Positions 1 to 8,529 of a stretch of 63,944 nt of DNA are shown here, piece by piece. The notes below the pieces were generated by a model. It made no database searches. It was not told the origin of the DNA and saw only the letters and a list, made by a program, of their open reading frames with translations. This DNA comes from Actinomycetes bacterium. Its GTDB lineage: Bacteria > Actinomycetota > Acidimicrobiia > Acidimicrobiales > Palsa-688. The stretch covers positions 1-63,944 of the forward strand of contig JAKAQB010000015.1 of the NCBI GenBank assembly GCA_021811865.1, given 5' to 3'. The position numbers and the translations under genes are program-made. Numbering within the stretch: position 1 is the stretch's first letter; each line of letters starts with the position of its first letter.

Positions 1-100
<100 letters not shown>

Positions 101-111
101 GTCGCTCTGGC

Positions 112-1371
112 CTACTGGCACTCGACGAGGGCTCTCTCGGTGACCTGCTCCAGCCGGGCGTGCAGTGTGGCGGCCGCAGCCGACCACGTGTAGGCAGCCG
201 CCCTGGCGGCACCGGCGCGCCCGAGAGCGGACGCCTCCGCCGGGTCGCCCAGGAGCCGGGCCAGTGCGTCCGCCCACGCGTGAGGGTCGTGGGGGTCGAG
301 GAGATGGCCCGTGAGGCCGTCGTCGACGAGCGTCACCAGGCCTCCGACCGCCGATGCGAGCACCGGGACGCCGCAGGCCGCCGCCTCCAGTGCGACCAGG
401 CCGAATGACTCCGACCGGCTGGGCACCACGCAGACGTCGCTGGCGCGCAGGTAGGTCGAGAGCATCTCGTGGGGCTGCGGTGGCACGAACCGGGTCCTGT
501 CGCGCAATCCGAGCCCCCGGAGGAGCTCCTCGATCCGAGCCAGCTCCGCCGGCCCGGACGGGCCGCTGGGGCCGCCGACGACGACGAGCGTCGCGCCAGC
601 CGGGCGGCCGCCGGCGCCGCCCAGGCGGGCAAGCGCCTCGACCACGACCCCAAGCCCCTTCAGCGGCTGGATGCGGCCGACGAAGGTCACGAGGGGTTCG
701 TCGCCCGGCATCCCGATGGCGCGGCGCGCCTGGACCCGGTTGCCGGGACCGAAGAAGGCGTGCTCGACCCCGGGTGGGACGATCTCGATGCGCTCGGGGT
801 CGGCATCGTAGAGGTCGGTCAGTTGGCGGGCCTCGACGTCGCAGCTGGCGAGGATCGCGTCGGAGCAGCCCACGATCTCCGACTCGGCATGGGCCCGGCG
901 GGCGGGCTCCTCCGAACGGATCTCCTCCGGGCTCGCCTCCGCCTTGACACGGTCGAGGGTGTGGAAGGTGGAGACGAGAGGCACCTCGAGCTCGTGCTTC
1001 AGGCGGTGGCCGGCGACGCCCGACAGCCAGTAGTTGGCGTGGATGGCCTCGGGGCTCCGCCCCGCGGCCGCCAGCGTTGCGAACCGGTCGGCCACACCGT
1101 CGGTCCACTCCTCCACCAGCGAGGGCAGCTCCTCCTTGGCGACCGGGGCGAGGGGCCCGGCGGGCACGTGGTGGACACGGAATCCCGGCTCGACGTCGAC
1201 GACGGCGGTGCACTCGGTGCCGTCAGCCCGGGTGAACACCTCGCATCGCACGCCGCTGCGGGCTAGGGCGGCGGCCATCTGCCGGACGTAGACGTTCATG
1301 CCCCCGCCGTCCCCCGTGCCCGGTTGGGCCAGTGGACAGGTGTGCATCGAGAGGATCGCCAGGTCCCGCAC
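112..1371 (-). CDS. mshA: D-inositol-3-phosphate glycosyltransferase (MshA-like)
   Basis: Predicted GT4-family glycosyltransferase of 419 residues that transfers GlcNAc to inositol 3-phosphate, the first step of mycothiol synthesis in the cytosol of actinobacteria. The N-terminus carries the MshA signature, with HTCPLAQPGTGDGGGMNVYV near residues 10-29. The C-terminal Rossmann domain has VTFVGRIQPLKG and the acidic nucleotide-sugar motif SESFGLVALEA. The start is GTG at 1371; an ATG eight codons later would remove part of the first beta strand. The length is slightly shorter than mycobacterial MshA. It lies 28 bp behind the XRE regulator and may be co-transcribed with it. A related GT4 enzyme is the only realistic alternative. 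Confidence 0.85.
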   Translation of the reverse strand: MRDLAILSMHTCPLAQPGTGDGGGMNVYVRQMAAALARSGVRCEVFTRADGTECTAVVDVEPGFRVHHVPAGPLAPVAKEELPSLVEEWTDGVADRFATLAAAGRSPEAIHANYWLSGVAGHRLKHELEVPLVSTFHTLDRVKAEASPEEIRSEEPARRAHAESEIVGCSDAILASCDVEARQLTDLYDADPERIEIVPPGVEHAFFGPGNRVQARRAIGMPGDEPLVTFVGRIQPLKGLGVVVEALARLGGAGGRPAGATLVVVGGPSGPSGPAELARIEELLRGLGLRDRTRFVPPQPHEMLSTYLRASDVCVVPSRSESFGLVALEAAACGVPVLASAVGGLVTLVDDGLTGHLLDPHDPHAWADALARLLGDPAEASALGRAGAARAAAYTWSAAAATLHARLEQVTERALVECQ

Positions 1372-1399
1372 AGTGCGGCAACCTAGTCATTGCAGCGAC

Positions 1400-1882
1400 C
1401 TATTCAGGGAGGGAGGGTCTCGATGCCGGCGATGCCCCGCGGGCGCCGGCGGCGCCCCCGCTCCGGGGCCCTCCCGCCAGGAAGGATCTGTACACCCCGA
1501 GCAGCGCCTGCTTCTGCTCGGCGTCGAGTCGGGAATCGGCGAGGACGGCGGCCTCAACGTCGCCGGCGGCGGCCGGAGGATCGAGGAACCCGGCACGTAC
1601 GTACAGGGTCTCGGCCGAGATGCGAAGGCCGCGGGCGATCTGCTGGAGGATCTCGGCCGAAGGCCGTCGCAGCCCGCGCTCGATCTGGCTCAGGTAGGGG
1701 TTGGAGATCCCGGCCAGCTCGGACAACCGGCGCAGGGACATCCGGGCGATGGCGCGCTCCTCCCGGATAAACGCTCCGAGCTCCCTCAGGGGGTCGTGCG
1801 CCTGGTGCCTCCCGCCGGCCGCACCGGGATGCCGGGCGCCGGCGGGGTCGTCGGGGGCATCCGGCGGGTCGGTCACGGTCAC
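1400..1882 (-). CDS. XRE-family helix-turn-helix regulator
   Basis: Small DNA-binding protein of 160 residues. A Cro/C1-type helix-turn-helix occupies roughly residues 35-95, with ARMSLRRLSELAGISNPYLS followed by QIERGLRRPS. The N-terminal 30 residues are Pro/Asp/Ala-rich and the C-terminus is Ala/Gly-rich, both probably disordered. The start is GTG at 1882. It follows rsiG by 45 bp on the same strand, and mshA begins 28 bp after its stop, so the three may form one transcription unit. The target genes cannot be read from sequence. Confidence 0.8.
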   Translation of the reverse strand: MTVTDPPDAPDDPAGARHPGAAGGRHQAHDPLRELGAFIREERAIARMSLRRLSELAGISNPYLSQIERGLRRPSAEILQQIARGLRISAETLYVRAGFLDPPAAAGDVEAAVLADSRLDAEQKQALLGVYRSFLAGGPRSGGAAGARGASPASRPSLPE

Positions 1883-1926
1883 GAGGTCACGGATGGGTCA
1901 CGATCGGGCGCCGCCGGCGGGCGAGG

Positions 1927-2469
1927 TCAGCCGGTCAGCCCCGGCGGCAGGGTGCCGGGAGGTACCCCGCCGTCGCGATAGCGCCGGACCACTTCGGTGC
2001 TCAGGGTGTCCACCACCTCCTGGAGGGCACGTCGGGTCTGCGAGACCTCGCGCTCCAGCCGGGACAGCTCCTGGGTCACCTCCTTCAGCCGGGCGTCGTC
2101 GATGGCGGGGGGATCGGCCAGCTCGCTGGCGGAGACGATCTCTTCGAGTCGCCGCTCGAGGAGGGGATCGACCTCTCCGGGCTCCAGGCGCTGCGACAGG
2201 CGGCCCAGGCCTGGAGCGTGTATGCCGCCGCCGAGGATCTCGGGCAGTCGGTCGACCAGCGCCACCGTGCCCGCGCCAGCGCCGTCGGAGCGGCGCTGGC
2301 GCTCGTCGACGACGATGTCCAAGCGGCCCTGCACCAGTCGCCGGAGGTACGAGTAGCCGGTCTCCCGCTCGTCGGCGAGGGCGCGCCGGCGGCGGACCTC
2401 CTCCAGCGGTTGCGCCGCGAGATCACGACAGAAAGCGGGATCGAAGGGGTCGACGGGCTTGTCGTCCAT
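1927..2469 (-). CDS. rsiG: RsiG-type c-di-GMP-responsive anti-sigma factor
   Basis: Protein of 180 residues predicted to form an antiparallel coiled-coil. Two exact copies of the RsiG c-di-GMP motif E-x3-S-x2-R-x3-Q-x3-D are visible: E36/S40/R43/Q47/D51 and E139/S143/R146/Q150/D154. In Streptomyces, RsiG loaded with c-di-GMP sequesters the sporulation sigma factor WhiG; two motifs per chain fits the Streptomyces arrangement rather than the single-motif homodimer type. The chosen start is ATG at 2469, because the longer open frame upstream overlaps the MoaD-like gene and has no family resemblance. No WhiG-like sigma factor lies in this window, so the partner must be elsewhere. The assignment rests on motif spacing and helical character. 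Confidence 0.85.
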   Translation of the reverse strand: MDDKPVDPFDPAFCRDLAAQPLEEVRRRRALADERETGYSYLRRLVQGRLDIVVDERQRRSDGAGAGTVALVDRLPEILGGGIHAPGLGRLSQRLEPGEVDPLLERRLEEIVSASELADPPAIDDARLKEVTQELSRLEREVSQTRRALQEVVDTLSTEVVRRYRDGGVPPGTLPPGLTG

Positions 2470-2554
2470 CGCGGAGAAGGGTACATGAGGCCCCCTCGCT
2501 GCCGGTGGGCCGGGCGCGATGCGCCACCGGAGCCCAGCAGCGGGAGCGTCACGC

Positions 2555-2899
2555 TCACCAGGCGCCGCCGGAGACGGGCGGCAAGACAGCGACCTCGTCG
2601 CCAGCGGCAAGGGCCGTGGAGGCGTCGGCGGGGATGCCGTTGACCCACACCCGGCTCCGGGCCAGCACCGCCGCGAAAGCGGGCCCGAAGCGGTCCACGG
2701 CCTGGTCCAACACTTCGCCGACGGTGCCAGCGAACATGTCCGCCTCCGGTGTGCCGGCCGCCTCCCGGGCGGCAGCGAACAAGCGGAGCCTGACGGGGGT
2801 TCCGGGCGCGGTTCGACCGTTGCAAGGATGCGCCGAAAATTCCCCGTCTGCCTGCCGGCCCCCCTCGCCGGCCGAGCCGGTCGCGCTCCAGTCCGACAT
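2555..2899 (-). CDS. MoaD/ThiS-family sulfur-carrier protein with GG-Ala-Trp tail
   Basis: Ubiquitin-like sulfur carrier of about 114 residues, or about 80 if the variable N-terminus is not translated. The MoaD fold is recognisable from VRLRLFAAAREAAG, the central VGEVLDQAV and RVWVNGIPA, and the end VAVLPPVSGG. Family members normally end exactly in Gly-Gly, which is thiocarboxylated; this one reads two codons further (Ala-Trp) before TGA. That implies C-terminal trimming, as known for some sulfur carriers in cysteine or siderophore pathways, or a tolerated variant. No other molybdopterin gene is nearby. The start at 2899 is uncertain. Confidence 0.7.
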   Translation of the reverse strand: MSDWSATGSAGEGGRQADGEFSAHPCNGRTAPGTPVRLRLFAAAREAAGTPEADMFAGTVGEVLDQAVDRFGPAFAAVLARSRVWVNGIPADASTALAAGDEVAVLPPVSGGAW

Positions 2900-2951
2900 C
2901 TCCGTCCTCCCAGTCCGAAAGGGTATCTCCAGCCCTGGGTTACGGTGCCCC

Positions 2952-3542
2952 GTGCCCCGGATCCTGCTGGTGCGGCATGCCGAGTCTGCCTGGAACACAG
3001 CGGGCCGGTGGCAGGGCTGGGCCGACCCGCCGCTGTCCGGTGAGGGACGGCGCCAGGCCGCGCGGGCCGCCCGGTGCCTGGCGACGGCACTGGACATCGT
3101 GGTCTCCTCCGACCTGACGCGGGCACGCCAGACAGCCGAGATCCTCGCCGGTGCCGTCGACCTGCGGCCGCCACGGATCGACCGTGAGCTGCGGGAGTAC
3201 GACCTCGGCGACTGGAGCGGTCTGACCCGGGCCGAGATCGAGCGGCGCTGGCCGGGGGCGGTGGAACCTTGGGACGCCGGCCGCCTGCACGAGGCTCCCG
3301 GCGGTGAGGCGGCCGAGGCGTTCGTGGAACGGGTCAAACGGGCCCTGCGGCGAGTCGCCGATCTCACCCCGGACGGCACCGCCCTGATCGTCTCGCACGG
3401 GCGGGTGGTGCTCAGGGTGGTCCAACTACTCGGCGGGCCGGTGGGGACGGTCGGCCACCTGGCCGGCCGAGCCATCGACATCGACCCCGGCGCCGGGCGG
3501 TGGCGCCTCGGGCCACCTGTCGACCTGCTCGGCGACCGCTGA
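2952..3542 (+). CDS. histidine phosphatase family protein (phosphoglycerate mutase-like)
   Basis: Cytosolic phosphohydrolase of 196 residues in the histidine phosphatase superfamily. The catalytic motif LLVRHAESAWN sits at the N-terminus with the nucleophilic His in RHAE. The second motif includes SDLTRARQTAEI, the acid/base region is LREYDLGDWSGL, and the C-terminal histidine is in LIVSHGRVV. The start is GTG at 2952, directly before PRILLVRHA. The substrate is unknown; annotations as alpha-ribazole phosphatase or 2,3-PGA mutase would be guesses. It is divergent from the MoaD-like gene with about 50 bp between. Confidence 0.88.
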   Translation: MPRILLVRHAESAWNTAGRWQGWADPPLSGEGRRQAARAARCLATALDIVVSSDLTRARQTAEILAGAVDLRPPRIDRELREYDLGDWSGLTRAEIERRWPGAVEPWDAGRLHEAPGGEAAEAFVERVKRALRRVADLTPDGTALIVSHGRVVLRVVQLLGGPVGTVGHLAGRAIDIDPGAGRWRLGPPVDLLGDR

Positions 3543-3579
3543 GCGGGCACCGGCACCCGACGGCAGTGTCGGGCGGCGC

Positions 3580-4176
3580 GTGCCGCTTCCCTCCGCTACC
3601 TTCCGGGACGTGAAGGTGGAGGTGGTCCGCAGCCCTCGCCGGCGCAAGACCGTACAGGCCCGGGAGGTCAACGGCGTCCTCCGGGTGTCGATCCCCGCCA
3701 CCATGACCACCGCCGACGAGGAGCGCTGGGTCCAGGAGATGGTCCGCCGCATGGCGCGGCGCGCCGGCACGGGCGCCGCCGATCTCGAGCAGCGGGCCGA
3801 GGAGCTCAGCCGCCGCTACGAGCTCCCCCGGCCGACCTCCATCCGCTGGGCCGACAACCAGGAGTGGCGATGGGGCAGCTGCACCCCCGTGTCGGGCACG
3901 GTGCGGATCTCGTGCCGCCTCGCACGGGAGCCGGGCTGGGTGCTCGACTACGTGATCGTGCACGAGCTCGCCCACCTGGAGATCGCTCCCCACGACAGGC
4001 GGTTCTGGGAGATCGTCAACCGTTACCCGCTGACAGAGCGAGCCCGCGGCTTCCTCATCGCCCGCGGCCTCGAACCGCCCCCTGCCCCCGCACCGCCAGG
4101 CTCGCCGCCGTCGACCGCCCCCCGCGGCCGCCGTGGCCAACCCGTCGCCGCCGCCTCCCGGGCAAGGCCCAGGTAG
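3580..4176 (+). CDS. YgjP/DUF45-type zinc metallopeptidase
   Basis: Predicted M48-like zinc metallopeptidase of 198 residues, or 188 if translation starts at GTG 3610. The zinc site is H128-E-L-A-H132, with a third histidine near 138 (APHDRRFW). The family hallmark WRWGSCT is near residues 96-102. The last 40 residues are Pro/Ala/Arg-rich and poorly conserved. It starts 37 bp after the phosphatase on the same strand and may be co-transcribed with it. Physiological substrates of this family are not established. Confidence 0.82.
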   Translation: MPLPSATFRDVKVEVVRSPRRRKTVQAREVNGVLRVSIPATMTTADEERWVQEMVRRMARRAGTGAADLEQRAEELSRRYELPRPTSIRWADNQEWRWGSCTPVSGTVRISCRLAREPGWVLDYVIVHELAHLEIAPHDRRFWEIVNRYPLTERARGFLIARGLEPPPAPAPPGSPPSTAPRGRRGQPVAAASRARPR

Positions 4177-4191
4177 CAGCCGGCCCGGGTC

Positions 4192-5592
4192 GTGGGTCAG
4201 AGCCCCATGGTCGCCGCATCGGCTCAGCCGGGGTCGGGTGCCCGGGACCCCGTGCGCCTGCGGGCGCTGGTGCCCGGAACCGCCTCCGCTCGGGTCGAGT
4301 CCCTACCCGGGGCCGGCCGCCGGGTCGTGACCGTTCGCATCGACCCCGCCCACCGGCGGGGGGCCCTCGGCGCCCAGGACAGCGCCACCGTCGCCGAAGC
4401 GGCCCGCCTCGCCCTGAGCCAGCGAATCCCGTTGCTCGTCATCATGGCCTCCTCGGGCGCCGACGTCTTCGAGGGGGTGTCGGCGCTCCACGGGTGGGGC
4501 TCGGCCGCCCTGGCGCTCTGTGAGTGCTCGGGAGTGGTGCCCATCGTGTTCGTGACCGTCGGCCTGGCTCTGTCCGGACCGGCGCTGCTCCTCGGGCTCG
4601 CGGACATCGTGGTCATGACGCCGGAGGCGGTTGCATACGTTTCGGGTCCGGCAGCCGTCGCCCAGTGGACGGGTCAGCAGCTCGCGCCTGCAACGCTCGG
4701 CGGGCTTCCGGTCCACGACCGCCGGACGGGCGTCGCCGCGCTGACGGCGGCGGACGAGCTCGGCGCCGTCGAAGCGGTTGCAGCGCTGCTCGAGCACCTG
4801 CCCGACCACGCCGACAGCCTGGCGCCCACCGTCCCGACCGCTGACCCCCCTGGGCGCCAGGTTCCGCAGCTGCGGAAGCTCATCCCGCTGTCGGCGACGG
4901 GATCCTACGACGTGCGGGACGTGGTCGCCGCCGTCGCCGACGACGGCGACTTCCTCGAGCTCCGCGCCCGGTGGGCGCCGCAGCTGGTCACCGGCCTGAC
5001 GCGCGTCGGGGGGACGAGCGTCGGGGTGGTCGCCAACCAACCACAGGCAATGGCGGGAACGCTGGACATTGCCGCGTCCCAGAAAGGGGCACGGTTCGTG
5101 TCGTTCTGCGACTCGTTCAACGTGCCGCTGCTGACTCTCGTCGACACGCCCGGCTTCATGCCGGGCAAGGACCTGGAGTGGCGGGGGATGATCCGCCACG
5201 GCGCCGAGCTGGTGTTCGCCTACGCCGCGGCTCAGGTCCCGCGGGTCTGCCTCGTCCTGCGCAAGGCCTTCGGCGGTGCGTACATCGTGATGGACTCCAA
5301 GGGGATGGCGAACGATCTGTGCCTGGCGTGGCCGTCGGCGCAGATCGCGGTGATGGGCGCCCAGGGAGCCGTCCAGATCCTCCACCGCCGGGAGGACGAG
5401 GTCACGCAGGCCCGGCTCGCCGAGGCCTACGAGGAGGAGTACCTCAACCCCTACGTCGCGGCGGCGCGCGGCTACGTCGACCAGGTCATCGACCCCGCCG
5501 ACACGCGGGCCGCCATCGTGGCAGGCCTGCGGATGCTCGTCGGCAAGCGCGAAACACTCATCTCACGCAAGCACAGCAACGGGCCGCTGTGA
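4192..5592 (+). CDS. acyl-CoA carboxylase beta (carboxyltransferase) subunit
   Basis: Protein of 466 residues with the crotonase-fold carboxyltransferase domains of acetyl/propionyl-CoA carboxylase beta subunits. Recognisable blocks are FCDSFNVPLLTLVDTPGF, the glycine-rich RKAFGGAYIVMDSKGM, WPSAQIAVMGAQGAV and the C-terminal YVDQVIDPADTR. It moves carboxyl from carboxybiotin to an acyl-CoA. The N-terminal half is shorter and more divergent than in typical subunits of just over 500 residues. The start is GTG 4192, with ATG 4207 an alternative. No biotin carboxylase or biotin carrier gene is in the window, so the alpha subunit must be supplied elsewhere. The acyl substrate cannot be fixed. Confidence 0.85.
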   Translation: MGQSPMVAASAQPGSGARDPVRLRALVPGTASARVESLPGAGRRVVTVRIDPAHRRGALGAQDSATVAEAARLALSQRIPLLVIMASSGADVFEGVSALHGWGSAALALCECSGVVPIVFVTVGLALSGPALLLGLADIVVMTPEAVAYVSGPAAVAQWTGQQLAPATLGGLPVHDRRTGVAALTAADELGAVEAVAALLEHLPDHADSLAPTVPTADPPGRQVPQLRKLIPLSATGSYDVRDVVAAVADDGDFLELRARWAPQLVTGLTRVGGTSVGVVANQPQAMAGTLDIAASQKGARFVSFCDSFNVPLLTLVDTPGFMPGKDLEWRGMIRHGAELVFAYAAAQVPRVCLVLRKAFGGAYIVMDSKGMANDLCLAWPSAQIAVMGAQGAVQILHRREDEVTQARLAEAYEEEYLNPYVAAARGYVDQVIDPADTRAAIVAGLRMLVGKRETLISRKHSNGPL

Positions 5593-5632
5593 GCAGGCCG
5601 CGCTGTGACCGGGCGGCCGTAGCTGCGCCGGC

Positions 5633-5959
5633 TCAAGCGGCGTGACGGGGGCAGAGCCTCGCCAGGGGGCGGCGTGCGAGCTGCTCGGCGAGCATGTCGT
5701 CCCCACAGCGCTCGCAGCGGCCGTACGTACCTGCCTCTAGCCGGCGCAGGGCGGCGTCGAGGTCGTCCAGCTCCGCCTCGGCGGCATCGAGGGCGGCAAC
5801 ATCATCAAGGCCGTCAAGGCCGTCAAGGTCGGCAGAGCCGTCAAGGTCGGGATCGGCAGGACCGGCAGCGATGCCATCGGCTTGCGCCGGCGCTGGCACC
5901 GCCTGAGCGGCCCCCACCGCCGGCTGCTCAGCCGGCTGCAGAGCGGTATGCTCGGGCAC
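5633..5959 (-). CDS. TraR/DksA-type zinc-finger protein
   Basis: Small protein of 108 residues. The C-terminus is the DksA/TraR zinc finger: LRRLEAGTYGRCERCGDDML followed, after 17 residues, by CPRH. The fourth zinc ligand is therefore His rather than the usual Cys. The preceding helix is Asp/Ala/Leu-rich, with a near-repeat of DLDGLDGLDD. Start is GTG 5959 (VPEHTALQP); the longer open frame upstream runs across the tRNA gene and is not credible. Such small actinobacterial DksA-like proteins may bind RNA polymerase, but the role here is unknown. It converges with the carboxylase gene. Confidence 0.8.
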   Translation of the reverse strand: MPEHTALQPAEQPAVGAAQAVPAPAQADGIAAGPADPDLDGSADLDGLDGLDDVAALDAAEAELDDLDAALRRLEAGTYGRCERCGDDMLAEQLARRPLARLCPRHAA

Positions 5960-6078
5960 GGCCGCCCACCGTAGCCGCCGTCCCCCGGCGTCACAGGGAC
6001 GCCCGGCGGGCTGCGGCGCCCGACCGGTACAGTCGGTGGGGTTCTCGGCCGGCGGGCGGTCCCAGCTGCCGGCGCCCG

Positions 6079-6150
6079 GGGCCGCTAACTCAATGGCAGA
6101 GTAGGCGCCTTTTAAGCGCAGAGCTCCGGGTTCGAGCCCCGGGCGGCCCA
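6079..6150 (+). tRNA. tRNA-Lys (anticodon TTT)
   Basis: The sequence folds as a 72-nt cloverleaf. The acceptor pairs GGGCCGC (6079-6085) with GCGGCCC (6143-6149) and the discriminator is A6150. The D stem is ACTC/GAGT with a 7-nt loop. The anticodon stem is GGCGC/GCGCA with one G-A mismatch at its base, and the loop CTTTTAA places TTT at 6111-6113. The T arm is CCGGG-TTCGAGC-CCCGG. No 3' CCA is encoded. Confidence 0.9.
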
Positions 6151-6347
6151 CGCCACACCCCGGCTGGCCCGGACCTCGAGGGGCGCCCGACGTCCCGGCT
6201 GTCCCTGCTCGCCGATGACCTCGCTCGGCGCGGCGGCGCCTGGTGACAACTCCGCCGGACACCTCCTTGGCAGGAAAGAACCGGTAAAGACCGTCGGGTT
6301 GGGCCGGGCTTGTCACGCGGGCGGCGAACAGGAAAAGGGAGGGCTCG

Positions 6348-8302
6348 ATGTTGGGTTCATCCGACGCCACTGCCACGGGTCGCGCCTGTCGAGGTCCCCG
6401 CCGGCTCGGCGGTGTCAGCCTGGCGGCTTGCCTGGCGGCTTGCCTGGCGGCTGTGGTCCCGTTGTCGTTGTCGGCCTTGTCCACGGTCGGTCCCACGCGC
6501 TCGGTGACCGTGGCGTCTGCGGTCCGCAAGCCCGGGGCGGAAGCCCCTTCGCACTGCCGGGCGCCAAAGGTGCCCAAGAGCATGCGGGGCGCCTCGGGCA
6601 TGCCCTACCTCTGCCACGCCTTCGTCGTGATCTTCGAGAACCACTCCTACGCCGACCTCATGTACGAGCACGGGCTGCCCTACATCCACATGCTGGCTCG
6701 CAGGTACGGGCTCGCCGCCAACTACTACGGCGTAACCCATCCCACCGTCCCCAACCGGGTCGGGTTCTGGAGCGGGCAGGGCTCGCACCTGACCGACAGC
6801 GTCAACAACGCGTCGCTTCCCTACCCCAACCTCATCGACCAGCTCAACCAGCACCGCATCAGCTGGGGGGCGTATTACCAGCACACTGAGACCTCCACAG
6901 CCGCCCACCCCACCTACGACTACCAGAACAGCACGTTGATGCTGTTCAAGGACATCGCCTCGAGCCACTCGGACCTCGCCCACTTCCACCACCTCCGCAC
7001 CCTGGGAGGCGCTCTCCGGAGCGGGCATCCCTCGGGATGGCCGGGGCTCAGGACGCCTACCTCGAGACCCGGGGCAACAACTTCCTTGCGACCTGGATAC
7101 CGCGCATCTTGCATTCACCCGCGTGGCATCAGGGCCCGGCGGGGATATTCGTCTTCTTCGACGAGAACAACTACGACGCGAGCATGCCCCAGAACTACTA
7201 CTACGTCTCCAACACCGGCGTCGCCGGCGCCCCGGTGTACCCCGCCGGCACCCCGCTGAGCGGACCGGGCTCCGGCAAGACGTTCCCCTTCGGGGGTGGG
7301 GTCCTCGGCGGCGGCCACACGCTCGCCTTGGTCGTGTCCAACACCGCCCGCCACGTGGTGTCTCACGTCCCGTACAACGAGTACTCCGTGCTGCGCACCC
7401 TCGAGCAGTCGTGGCACCTCCCCTACCTGGGCGCCGCCGGCGCTGCGGGCGTCGCTTCCATGTCGGCGTTCTTCCGCGGCGGGACGCCGCCCGCTCCGCC
7501 CCCGCCAACCGTGGCGAAGCTCGCCACGGGCGGCTACCCGAAGACCCTCGCCGGCACCGGGGCGGGGCGGGCCGCTCCGCCCTCGTCATCGAGGAGCGCC
7601 TACGGGACGCTGGCGGCGACGACTGACCCGTACCTGCGAGCCGTGACCTACCAGCAGGCCGCTGCCACGGTGGTGTTCACGGAGGCGTCCAAGGGGGTGC
7701 TCACTGGCAGCGTCACCATCGCCCTGACGACCGGTGGGGTGACCTTCTCCCGCAGCTGCCGGCCTGTCGGGTCAACCTTCGTGCCGAGCCCAGACGATGC
7801 AGGCGTCGAGCTCGCGCCCTCCACCGTGACCCCCCTACGGGTAACGGTGCCGGTGGCGACGGTCAGCGGGTACCCGTCGGAGGCGATCTTCACCGGTCTC
7901 CGGCTCGATGTGGCCACGTCGAGCGTGGGGGCGGTGCGGGCGACGGTGTCCTCGGGCGGCAAGGCGCTCGGGACCGTGACGCTCGGCACCGTCGCCCGCC
8001 CGCCGCAAGGGAGCGTGCCGGTGATGCTGGCCCCGGTGGTGGGATCCGGGAGCATCGTTCCTGCGTTCGTCCCCGCAGCGGGTGCCCGACGCCACCAGCG
8101 TTATGAAATCCAGATCTCGGGGACCAACCCGACCCTGGCGGCACCGCCCAACCAGTGGTTCTATGCCACGACGAGCTTCACGGCTCCGGTGGTGCCGACC
8201 CGCCTGGCCGGGCTCACCGCTCTCGGCGGTAAGCAGTACTGGGTGCGGGCGCGTGCCCTCGGCACCTACTCGTGGTCTCGGCCGGCGACCTTCTCCTACT
8301 AG
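6348..8302 (+). pseudogene. secreted phosphoesterase (acid phosphatase family), frameshifted
   Basis: Two overlapping frames together spell one secreted phosphoesterase (PF04185 type). The 5' frame from ATG 6348 has a signal-peptide-like segment (LAACLAACLAAVVPLSLSAL), then HAFVVIFENHSYADLM and GVTHPTVPNRVGFWSGQ. It stays in frame to about 7000. The 3' frame, visible from about 7037, continues with NNFLATWIPRILHSPAWH, GIFVFFDENNYD, NEYSVLRTLEQSWHLPYLG and a beta-rich C-terminal domain ending with a fibronectin-like VRARALGTYSW segment. The few residues expected between the two parts (the xxPxVxWxxP region) are absent, so a frameshift with possible base loss lies at about 7000-7037. It could be an authentic pseudogene or an assembly error. 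Phospholipase C-like specificity cannot be assigned. Confidence 0.75.
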
Positions 8303-8440
8303 ACCACTTCACTTGCTCGACTGGGCGGGTGGCGGCCGGAGGTTTGGCCGACCAGGTACCGTGCCAAGCTGGCGGCCGTCGTGCGGTTGGCCAGAACAGC
8401 ACCGGCGGGTACATCCTGGCGATCTGGGGGGTTGGTTGAT

Positions 8441-8492
8441 CGGTTCGCCACAGTCCCGGTCAACACCCCTGCGCGCTCGGGTCGACCGTTGG
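8441..8492 (+). repeat. direct repeat copy A flanking the copper module
   Basis: This segment begins CGGTTCGCCACAGTCCCGGT and ends with GCGCTCGGGTCGACCGTT. It is nearly identical to 13699-13745, differing by a 4-bp insertion after CCCGGT, one substitution (A/G) and one base near the end. Both copies point the same way. It lies between the broken phosphoesterase and the doxX-like gene. Confidence 0.85.
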
Positions 8493-8529
8493 GGGGGCTG
8501 ATCGGTGGCGGCCGGCGTAGCGGTGATGG

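Noticed and set aside
2470..3174. N-terminal extension of RsiG to 415 codons
   Set aside because: The added part is Arg/Pro-rich and overlaps the MoaD-like and phosphatase genes; ATG 2469 gives the expected family length.
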